Below are positions 16,337 to 23,047 of a stretch of 64,000 bases of DNA, one piece after another. The DNA is from Tumebacillus amylolyticus. GTDB taxonomy: Bacteria > Bacillota > Bacilli > Tumebacillales > Tumebacillaceae. A program made the translations under genes and the position numbers. The DNA lies in assembly GCF_016722965.1 (NCBI RefSeq), contig NZ_JAEQNB010000001.1, forward strand, positions 1,267,344-1,331,343, given 5' to 3'. Under the pieces are notes generated by a model. That model saw only the letters and a list, made by a program, of their open reading frames with translations, was not told the origin of the DNA and ran no database searches. Positions within the stretch are counted from its first letter, which is position 1; the number at the start of each line of letters is the position of its first letter.

Positions 16337-16364
16337 TCATGGTATGTGGAAGTGGTGAGAGAAC

Positions 16365-17669
16365 ATGGCAAAAAGCAATCGCCGCATGTCGGAAAAGCAA
16401 GCCGGCTATCTGATGGTGTTCCCTGCGCTTCTGATCATCCTCGTCATCGCAATCTGGCCGGTCGTGCGCTCGTTCTGGATCTCGCTCTACGACGTTCGGT
16501 TGAACGATCCGACCAAGTCGCAAATTCACAGCTCATACGGCATCGACATGGAGCGCTACGCCAACGGACTGCCGCTCTTGAAATCGAACATCGCCAACGA
16601 GGAGAAGCAGATTCAACCTGCCGCCGCGAAGGAATTGGAAAGCGTGCTGCAGTCGATCAACGCAGTGGACCAAGAACTGCGCCAAGATTCAAAGTTTGCG
16701 GACCGCTATACCCAAGTGGACAACCTGCTCAACGACATGCAACCGATCCCGGACGATGTGAAGTTCTTCGAAGCGGATCAAACAGAAGCAGAGAAACTCA
16801 AGACAACACTCGGTGACGCGGAGAAAAAAGTCCTCGCACTCGCCAATGACAAGCAATTGAAGTCCGAAGCCGTTCTCGGTCTCGTCCGCGGTCTCCAAGG
16901 CACGGTCATCGAGCCGAACTTTGTCGGCTTCACCTACTACAAGCAATACTTCACCGACTCCCGCCTCTGGGCGTCGCTTGGCAACACGGTGACGTTTACG
17001 CTCGTGTCGGTGTTCTTCGAATTGATTCTCGGTCTCTGGATCGCCGTCCTGATCAACAAGCAGTTTATCGGACGCGGTCTGGTGCGTGCGGCCGTCCTGA
17101 TCCCGTGGGCGATTCCGACGGTCATCTCAGCCTTGATGTGGAAGTTCATGTACGACGGGCAGAACGGCATCTTGGCACACGTCTTCTACACCATCGGCTT
17201 GATCTCCGACCCGGGTGTCTTGCTCACGACGAAGTGGGGCGCGATGTTCTCGACGATTTTCGCAGACGTGTGGAAAACGACGCCGTTCATGGCCCTCCTG
17301 CTGTTCGCAGGCTTGCAAACCATTCCGGAATCGCTCTATGAAGCGGCGGAAGTGGACGGGGCGACGAAACGCCAGCAGTTCTTCTCCATTACGCTTCCGA
17401 TGCTCAAGACCTCGATCTTGGTCGCGCTGTTGTTCCGGACGTTGGACGCGTTCCGCGTGTTCGACCTCGTCTACGTTCTGACCGGCGGCGGCCCTGCCAA
17501 CTCGACGGAGACGATCTCGATCTACGCATACAAGACGATGTTCGCCCAGATGAACTTCGGTGCGGGCTCCGCACTGTCTGTCATCGTCTTCCTCTGCGTC
17601 GCGCTGATCTCGATGGGCTATATCAAAATCCTCGGCGCCGATCTCATCGGCGAAAACAGCGGGAAGTAA
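16365..17669 (+). CDS. Sugar ABC transporter permease with large extracytoplasmic insertion
   Basis: 434 residues, about 140 more than usual for MalF-type permeases of Bacillus. TM1 lies at about residues 14-37. A hydrophilic, helix-prone insertion (about 45-195, many Glu/Gln/Lys/Leu) precedes TM2 (about 205-230). The remaining helices follow, with the EAA loop at SLYEAAEVDGATKRQQF which docks the ATPase. The insertion sits between TM1 and TM2, so it is not simply the P2 loop of E. coli MalF. It may contact the binding protein. No ATP-binding subunit gene is present, so a shared MsmX/UgpC-type ATPase elsewhere is likely. Confidence 0.92.
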   Translation: MAKSNRRMSEKQAGYLMVFPALLIILVIAIWPVVRSFWISLYDVRLNDPTKSQIHSSYGIDMERYANGLPLLKSNIANEEKQIQPAAAKELESVLQSINAVDQELRQDSKFADRYTQVDNLLNDMQPIPDDVKFFEADQTEAEKLKTTLGDAEKKVLALANDKQLKSEAVLGLVRGLQGTVIEPNFVGFTYYKQYFTDSRLWASLGNTVTFTLVSVFFELILGLWIAVLINKQFIGRGLVRAAVLIPWAIPTVISALMWKFMYDGQNGILAHVFYTIGLISDPGVLLTTKWGAMFSTIFADVWKTTPFMALLLFAGLQTIPESLYEAAEVDGATKRQQFFSITLPMLKTSILVALLFRTLDAFRVFDLVYVLTGGGPANSTETISIYAYKTMFAQMNFGAGSALSVIVFLCVALISMGYIKILGADLIGENSGK

Positions 17670-17681
17670 GGGGGAAGGACG

Positions 17682-18509
17682 ATGCAGAAAAAAGCAGGGC
17701 CTTTGTTCTATGTGTTCCTGATCTGTTTCTTGTTCGCAGTCATGTTCCCGTTCCTCTGGCAGTTGCTGGCGTCCTTGAAGCCGCCGGGTGAACTGTTTGG
17801 CGCGAATGCGTTCAACATCGGAATCCAAGAACCGTCGATCAACAACTACAAACTCGTCTTCACAGAGCGACCGTTTGGGACCTACCTCTGGAACTCGTTG
17901 GCGGTCGCGGCGCTGACCACGATCTATGCCATCGTGATCTCCGTGTTTGCTTCCTACGCCATCGCGTGGTTGAATTTCAAAGGCAAGACGATCATCCTCG
18001 GCATCGTGCTCGCCGTTTCGATGTTCCCGCAGATTGCCACGATTTCTCCGATCTTCATGTTCTTGCAGTCGGTCGGGCTCACAAACTCGTGGCTTGGCTT
18101 GATCATCCCGTACACCACGTTTGCATTGCCGCTGGCAGTGTGGAACTTGACGATCTTCTTCCGCAAGTTGCCAAACGACTTGGCAGAAGCGGCGAAGATG
18201 GACGGAGCGACGATCTGGCAGACGCTGACGAAAGTTTTCCTGCCGCTCGCGATGCCCGGCGTGTTCACCACCGCCATCCTCGTGTTCATCGCCGCGTGGA
18301 ATGAATTCCTGTTCGCGCTGACGATCAACACCGAAGAAGCGATGAAGACCGTGCCGGTCGGGATCGCGATGTTCCAAGGCCAGTACACTCTGCCTTGGGG
18401 TGAAATCTCGGCGGCTTCGATCATCGTCACCGTGCCGCTCGTCGTGATGGTTTTGATCTTCCAACGCCGCATCGTCTCCGGTCTGACCTCCGGTGCGGTC
18501 AAAGAATAG
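17682..18509 (+). CDS. Sugar ABC transporter permease (MalG type)
   Basis: 275 residues, six predicted membrane helices, EAA loop DLAEAAKMDGATIWQTL at about residue 165. Second permease of the alpha-glucoside-type importer, 12 bases after the first, with GGGGAAGG as ribosome site. Pairs with the preceding permease and the lipoprotein; the ATPase must come from another locus. A terminator follows. Confidence 0.94.
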   Translation: MQKKAGPLFYVFLICFLFAVMFPFLWQLLASLKPPGELFGANAFNIGIQEPSINNYKLVFTERPFGTYLWNSLAVAALTTIYAIVISVFASYAIAWLNFKGKTIILGIVLAVSMFPQIATISPIFMFLQSVGLTNSWLGLIIPYTTFALPLAVWNLTIFFRKLPNDLAEAAKMDGATIWQTLTKVFLPLAMPGVFTTAILVFIAAWNEFLFALTINTEEAMKTVPVGIAMFQGQYTLPWGEISAASIIVTVPLVVMVLIFQRRIVSGLTSGAVKE

Positions 18510-18520
18510 TTTTTCTTGCA

Positions 18521-18562
18521 AAAAGAGTCTCCCTTGCGCCACGGCGCGGGGAGGCTTTTTTT
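18521..18562 (+). terminator. Terminator after sugar ABC operon
   Basis: AGTCTCCC ... GGGGAGGCT stem followed by seven T. Confidence 0.8.
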
Positions 18563-18591
18563 GTGCGGCATGTGAATGGAGGGGAGAGGCG

Positions 18592-18827
18592 ATGTCGTTG
18601 CGATTGCAGCTCCACCCGCGCATTGAAGGGAAAAAAAGCCGTGTCCTCGCCGTGCTCATCCACGGCCTCGGCGCACCGACCATATGCGGCGCTATTTCGT
18701 CGGACGTGCTCATCCCGATGTGCAAGACGACTTGCGCCGCTCGATGGAGGAAGTCGGACAGCGGATCGTGGAACTGGGCTCCGACGAATTCGAAGCCGCG
18801 ATGGCCTGCCAATACGACCCCAAGTAA
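18592..18827 (+). pseudogene. Frameshifted small gene of unknown function
   Basis: An ATG with a GGAGGGGAGAGG ribosome site opens a frame reading MSLRLQLHPRIEGKKSRVLA, VLIHGLGAP. Near 18670-18684 coding character moves to another frame, which reads MRRYFVGRAHPDVQDDLRRS ... CQYDPK and stops at 18825-18827. Removing one base near 18678 gives one product of about 78 residues with even codon use, so a single-base insertion is the simplest explanation. A terminator follows directly. Family not recognised; it could also be the remains of a longer gene. Confidence 0.45.
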
Positions 18828-18840
18828 GACCCTTGTCTGT

Positions 18841-18879
18841 AAAAAGAGACCCTGCCCGGTGAGGCGGGTCTCTTTTTTC
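18841..18879 (+). terminator. Terminator after the frameshifted gene
   Basis: GAGACCCTGCC / GGCGGGTCTC stem with an A-run before and T-run after. Confidence 0.85.
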
Positions 18880-19082
18880 TCACCCGTTTATTCAATTGGG
18901 AATTTATTTGTTTTCTTTTAAATAAATTTTAGTATTGCAATATATTATATTGTAATTTTAACTTAGTTTTGATATATTTTATGTGTGGATGAAAGTTTGG
19001 AAAGGTCCCTGTACCAGACGTCACTCACAAGACTCCAGAGATATACATCCTAGAACATTCTCATGTAAAGGAGGTGTTTCGA

Positions 19083-19196
19083 ATGGAGAACATGTTTGAT
19101 CTCGACATTCTCGTCAATTCCACCGTAAGCGCGCAAAGCATCAACGATACTGATCTTTCCGGGAACAGTTGCTATTGCAATACCAGGGTCTGCTAA
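19083..19196 (+). CDS. Lanthipeptide-like precursor peptide 1
   Basis: 37 residues: MENMFDLDILVNSTVSAQSI, then NDTDLSGNSCYCNTRVC. FDLDI near the N-terminus matches the F-N/D-L-D box of class I lanthipeptide leaders, which LanB/LanC enzymes recognise. The C-terminal part has three Cys and several Ser/Thr, as in a lanthionine-forming core. An optimal AAAGGAGGTG lies upstream. No LanB, LanC, protease or transporter gene is recognisable in the window, so modification would have to come from elsewhere or the peptides are orphans. A chance resemblance in a small unrelated protein cannot be excluded. Confidence 0.55.
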   Translation: MENMFDLDILVNSTVSAQSINDTDLSGNSCYCNTRVC

Positions 19197-19246
19197 TCGA
19201 CCTGGAACATTTGTGCCAACGATCTCATGTAAAGGAGGTGTTTCGA

Positions 19247-19366
19247 ATGGAGAACATGTTTGATCTCGACATCCTCGTCAATTCCACCGGAAGCGCGCAA
19301 AGCATCAACGATGCTAATCTTGAAACGTCCACTGACTATTGCAATAGCACTACCAAATTCTGCTAA
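19247..19366 (+). CDS. Lanthipeptide-like precursor peptide 2
   Basis: 39 residues; leader MENMFDLDILVNST is identical to copy 1, core differs: STDYCNSTTKFC with two Cys and several Ser/Thr. The pattern of constant leader with varied core after duplication is what RiPP precursor families show. Same AAAGGAGGTG ribosome site. It is followed at once by the tail of a broken ATPase gene. No modification enzymes seen nearby. Confidence 0.55.
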   Translation: MENMFDLDILVNSTGSAQSINDANLETSTDYCNSTTKFC

Positions 19367-19368
19367 TC

Positions 19369-19611
19369 GACCTAATCCGCACCTTGCTCCAAAGAGGTGA
19401 CACACGCCGCCAGTTCATCATCTCCACCCACGACGCCACGTTCTACGAACTGATGCTCAAAAAATTCCGCTTCCTGCGCGTCGGCGTCATCGAATACGAA
19501 GGCTATTCCGAAAAAGGCCCGCTCACCTACCGCGACCTCCGCGAACCGCTCTCTCCGGACATCGACCTGCAAGACATCCTGTGGACCGAACAACAAGCGT
19601 ACCGCGCGTAA
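19369..19611 (+). pseudogene. 3' fragment of an AAA/ABC-type ATPase gene
   Basis: About 80 codons reading DLIRTLLQRGDTRRQFIIST, HDATFYELMLKKFRFLRVG and on to ...WTEQQAYRA. IISTHD is the H-loop region near the C-terminus of RecF/SMC-like ATPases; Walker A and the signature motif are missing. No start or ribosome site of its own. The open frame runs back into the end of peptide gene 2, suggesting that the duplicated peptide cassette lies against the stump of a deleted gene. Confidence 0.6.
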
Positions 19612-19649
19612 AAAAAGAGACACACCCCACACGGGCTGTGTCTCTTTTC
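19611..19649 (+). terminator. Terminator after ATPase fragment
   Basis: AAGAGACACA / TGTGTCTCTT stem with a T-run. Confidence 0.85.
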
Positions 19650-19695
19650 CACGGACAAAAAATTTTTCTACGAGAATCGACGCTTTTGTACATTT

Positions 19696-19724
19696 TTGGC
19701 AGGTGTTTCGGGAAAAAATACTAT
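19696..19724 (+). promoter_or_regulatory. Sigma-A promoter of zwf
   Basis: TTGGCA (19696-19701), 17-base spacer, TACTAT (19719-19724), 65 bases before the start codon. Confidence 0.65.
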
Positions 19725-19788
19725 ATACTAATACGTGTTGTGTGTTATCGGACTTGTAAAAACAGGCTGATGGGAGTGCGTCTAGTGT

Positions 19789-21333
19789 ATGCGTGAGAGT
19801 AAGCAGCCGTTTGTCATGGTCTTATTCGGAGCGACGGGGGATCTTGCAAAACGCAAGCTGTTTCCCGCCCTCTATGCGTTGTATCGCGATGGGCTGATTC
19901 ATGAACAATTCGCCATCGTTGGCGTTGGTCGTTCGGAAATGGGGCAACCCGAGTTTCGTGCTATGGTGCACGATTCGATCACCAAACACAGCCGTTTGTC
20001 CTTCCAAGAAGGACAGGCGTGGGAAAACTTCATCGGGCGAATCGACTATGTGGCGCTCGACGTCACCAACCCGGATACCTACGGGAAGCTGCGCACCGTC
20101 GTGGAAGGCCGTGAGAAATTGATGGACGGGTCGTCCAACCGACTGTTCTATCTCTCGCTGGCTCCCGAACTGTTCGGCACGGTGGCGACCAATCTGCGCC
20201 ACGGCGGGCTGACCCAGAACCAAGGCTGGAAGCGTCTGATCATTGAGAAGCCGTTTGGCAAAGACCTCGAATCGGCACGTGCGCTCAACGAAGTGATCTC
20301 GCAATCCTTCAAGGAGGAAGAGGTCTACCGCATCGACCACTATCTCGGCAAAGAGATGGTGCAGAACATCGAGATGCTGCGCTTCACGAACATGCTGTTC
20401 GAGCCGCTCTGGAACAACCGCTACATCGACAACGTCCAGATCACCGCTTCCGAAACGCTCGGTGTCGAGGACCGCGCCTCTTACTACGAACACTCCGGCG
20501 CTCTGCGGGACATGGTGCAGAATCACATGCTCCAGATGCTGATGATGGTCTGCATGGAACCGCCGTCCAAGTTTGAGACGGAAGCGATTCGCGACGAGAA
20601 AGTCAAAGTCCTGCGCTCGCTGCGTCGATATGCGGAGGACGAAATCTCGCAATACGTGGTGCGCGGCCAATACGTCGCGGGCCAGATGAAAAACGAGCCC
20701 GTCCTCGGGTATCGCGATGAAGCGAACGTCGCTCCGGATTCGGACACGGAAACGTTTGTCGCGGCGAAGCTGTTCGTGAACAACTTCCGCTGGTCCGGCG
20801 TGCCGTTTTTCATCCGCACCGGCAAACGCATGCCGAAAAAAACCACCGAGATCGTCATCCAGTTCAAGGACGTTCCGATGCTGAACAACTTCCATCACGC
20901 CGGCACCGTCGGCCCGAATCTGCTCGTCATCCGCATCAACCCGACGGAAGGCATGACACTCTATCTAAACGCCAAGAAGCCAGGCACCGATGACGAAGTT
21001 GTGACGATCGCGATGGACTTCTGCAACAACTGCGACATCGAAGGCGGTTCGCCCGAAGCGTACGAACGCCTGATCAACGACGCCATCCAAGGCGACTCCA
21101 CGTTCTTCACCCGCTGGGACGAAGTTTCGCTTGCGTGGAAGTTCGTCGACCCGATCCGCCGCGCGTGGGACAAAGGTCTCGTGCCGTTGCACGAATACCA
21201 AGCGGGCACATGGGGGCCGAAAGCGGTCAACTACTTGCTGTCTGAAGACAACGTGCAGTGGTGGTACATCGATGCAAACGAAGCCCACACGCTGCCCGCT
21301 CAGATGCAGGACGGCGTTTTTTCGAGGAGGTAA
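19789..21333 (+). CDS. zwf: Glucose-6-phosphate 1-dehydrogenase
   Basis: 514 residues. N-terminal Rossmann motif VLFGATGDLAKRKLFPALY (binds NADP), substrate-binding/catalytic motif RIDHYLGKE at about residue 180, and the C-terminal domain typical of the family. Oxidises glucose 6-phosphate to 6-phosphogluconolactone, first step of the oxidative pentose phosphate pathway. A 6-phosphogluconate dehydrogenase lies two genes downstream, so the pathway entry is encoded together. Full family length. Start ATG has only a weak, distant GGGAG. Confidence 0.97.
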   Translation: MRESKQPFVMVLFGATGDLAKRKLFPALYALYRDGLIHEQFAIVGVGRSEMGQPEFRAMVHDSITKHSRLSFQEGQAWENFIGRIDYVALDVTNPDTYGKLRTVVEGREKLMDGSSNRLFYLSLAPELFGTVATNLRHGGLTQNQGWKRLIIEKPFGKDLESARALNEVISQSFKEEEVYRIDHYLGKEMVQNIEMLRFTNMLFEPLWNNRYIDNVQITASETLGVEDRASYYEHSGALRDMVQNHMLQMLMMVCMEPPSKFETEAIRDEKVKVLRSLRRYAEDEISQYVVRGQYVAGQMKNEPVLGYRDEANVAPDSDTETFVAAKLFVNNFRWSGVPFFIRTGKRMPKKTTEIVIQFKDVPMLNNFHHAGTVGPNLLVIRINPTEGMTLYLNAKKPGTDDEVVTIAMDFCNNCDIEGGSPEAYERLINDAIQGDSTFFTRWDEVSLAWKFVDPIRRAWDKGLVPLHEYQAGTWGPKAVNYLLSEDNVQWWYIDANEAHTLPAQMQDGVFSRR

Positions 21334-21339
21334 TCTCGC

Positions 21340-21972
21340 ATGAACTATAAAGTGTACGACGTCTCCATGCCGATTTTTAACGGCATGCCCGTCTACAAGG
21401 ACAAACCGACCAAGCAACCGAACATCTCCGTCGTGCAGGACTTCGACACGGCGACCGCTCGCGAATCTCGTCTCGACATGGACGTGCATTGCGGCACGCA
21501 CATCGATTCTCCCTTGCACATGGTGCCCGGCGGCGGCACGATGGAAGTGATTCCTCTGGAAACGATGGTCGGACCCTGCCGCGTGCTCGACCTCACGAAC
21601 GTCACGGGCGGCATCACCCGCGCCGACCTCGAAGCGCAGACCGTCGAGCAGGGCGATTTCTTGATCCTCAAAACCAAGAACTCCGCCGAGAGCGTCTTCA
21701 ACCTCGAATTCGTCTACCTCTCCGTCGACGCAGCGGAGTACTGTGTGGAAAAAGGCATTCGCGGCGTCGGCATTGACGCACTGGGCATCGAGCGCAGCCA
21801 ACCGGGGCATCCGACGCACAAAACGCTGTTCCAAGCGAACATCGTGATCATGGAAGGCTTGCGTCTTGGAGACGTCCAAGCGGGCGAATACTTCCTCTGC
21901 GGGGCTCCGCTGAAATTGTTGGAAACCGAAGCGGCTCCGGCGCGTGTTTTGCTGTTGCAGTTTACGCAATAA
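21340..21972 (+). CDS. Cyclase family metal-dependent hydrolase (KynB-like)
   Basis: 210 residues of the cyclase/arylformamidase family with the metal-binding signature HCGTHIDSPLHM. Relatives include kynurenine formamidase and polyketide cyclase-like hydrolases, but neither tryptophan catabolism nor polyketide genes are nearby. Its position between zwf and 6-phosphogluconate dehydrogenase, 6 bases after zwf with GGAGGT, makes a role in sugar metabolism tempting (for example lactone hydrolysis, since no 6-phosphogluconolactonase is visible here). That is inference only. Confidence 0.88.
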   Translation: MNYKVYDVSMPIFNGMPVYKDKPTKQPNISVVQDFDTATARESRLDMDVHCGTHIDSPLHMVPGGGTMEVIPLETMVGPCRVLDLTNVTGGITRADLEAQTVEQGDFLILKTKNSAESVFNLEFVYLSVDAAEYCVEKGIRGVGIDALGIERSQPGHPTHKTLFQANIVIMEGLRLGDVQAGEYFLCGAPLKLLETEAAPARVLLLQFTQ

Positions 21973-22017
21973 TACCAGAGAGAGAACTTTAGAACCTACT
22001 GAGGAGATGACCAGAAC

Positions 22018-22917
22018 ATGAAGCTCGGACTGATCGGTCTCGGCAAAATGGGGTACAACCTGGCCCAGAACTTGCTCGACCACAACCACAGCGTAGTTGG
22101 CTATGACGTAAACGCCCAAGCGGCGAAAGACCTGCAATCGTTCAACCAGAACGCCATCCCGGCTGAAACCATCCAAGACCTGATCGAAAAACTCGACACC
22201 CCGCGTGTCGTCTGGGTCATGGTTCCGCACAACATCGTGGACAGCGTGCTCGACACCCTGCAACCGCTGCTCTCCGCCGGTGACATCGTCATCGAAGGGG
22301 GCAACTCGCATTACAAAGAATCGGTCGCTCGCGGAGAACGCATGGCGGAGACCGGCGTCCACTACTATGATGTCGGCACGTCCGGCGGTACCGAAGGCGC
22401 ACGTCATGGTGCTTGCTTCATGATCGGCGGCAACGCAGAAGTATTCCCGACCATCGAACCGATTTTCCAAGACCTCTCCGTGGAAAAAGGCTACCTCTAC
22501 GCAGGCGATGTCGGGGCCGGCCACTTCCTGAAAATGGTCCACAACGGCATCGAGTACGGCATGATGCAAGCGATCGCCGAGGGCTTTGAAGTTCTCGACA
22601 AGTCGAAGTACGACTACAACTACGAGGACGTCGCCCGCGTCTGGGCGAACGGCTCCGTCATCCGCGGTTGGCTGATGGACCTGACCGAGCGCGCTTTCTC
22701 CAAAGACGCCAAGCTCGAAGGCATCCGCGGCGTCATGCAATCGTCGGGCGAAGGCAAATGGACCGTCGAGACCGCGTTGGAGCTCCAAGCGAGCGCTCCG
22801 GTCATCGCGATGTCGCTGTTCATGCGCTACCGCTCTCTCGAAGACGACACCTTCCACGGCAAAGTCGTCGCCGCTCTGCGCAACGAATTCGGCGGACATG
22901 CCGTCGTCAAAAAGTAG
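22018..22917 (+). CDS. 6-phosphogluconate dehydrogenase, decarboxylating (short NAD type)
   Basis: 299 residues. N-terminal nucleotide-binding motif GLIGLGKMGYNLAQNLL, then VIEGGNSHYK and GTSGGTEGARHGACFMIGG, with the catalytic Lys in AGHFLKMVHNGIEYGMMQ. The short length corresponds to the YqeC/GndA-like enzymes, usually NAD-dependent, rather than the 470-residue Gnd. Converts 6-phosphogluconate to ribulose 5-phosphate. Co-directional with zwf, and followed by a strong terminator. Confidence 0.92.
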   Translation: MKLGLIGLGKMGYNLAQNLLDHNHSVVGYDVNAQAAKDLQSFNQNAIPAETIQDLIEKLDTPRVVWVMVPHNIVDSVLDTLQPLLSAGDIVIEGGNSHYKESVARGERMAETGVHYYDVGTSGGTEGARHGACFMIGGNAEVFPTIEPIFQDLSVEKGYLYAGDVGAGHFLKMVHNGIEYGMMQAIAEGFEVLDKSKYDYNYEDVARVWANGSVIRGWLMDLTERAFSKDAKLEGIRGVMQSSGEGKWTVETALELQASAPVIAMSLFMRYRSLEDDTFHGKVVAALRNEFGGHAVVKK

Positions 22918-22929
22918 TTCCAGGCAGGA

Positions 22930-22972
22930 AAAAGAGCCTCAGCCCGTTCTGACACGGGCTGAGGCTTTTTTG
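22930..22972 (+). terminator. Terminator after 6-phosphogluconate dehydrogenase
   Basis: Twelve-base perfect stem GCCTCAGCCCGT / ACGGGCTGAGGC with T-run. Confidence 0.92.
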
Positions 22973-23047
22973 TCGAGAAAAATGAGAGTTCAGTGCAATC
23001 GCTTTCTCATATCTTCTCTTATAAAGAGTGGAGAGGTGGAGCAACCG

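Larger units (their letters stand above)
19061..19380 (+). repeat. Tandem duplication of a peptide gene (about 164-bp unit)
   Basis: Two direct copies, each starting with CTCATGTAAAGGAGGTGTTT and ending around TGCTAATCGACCT. Ribosome site, leader codons and stop context are nearly identical; only the C-terminal codons differ clearly. The offset between the two starts is 164 bases. Confidence 0.9.

Noticed and set aside
17127-18812. 561-codon minus-strand frame over the permease genes
   Set aside because: Extremely R/E/D/H-rich shadow of hydrophobic permease codons.
20965-22899. 644-codon minus-strand frame across zwf, KynB-like and 6-phosphogluconate dehydrogenase genes
   Set aside because: It spans three well-supported genes and their gaps; no ribosome site, no recognisable domain.
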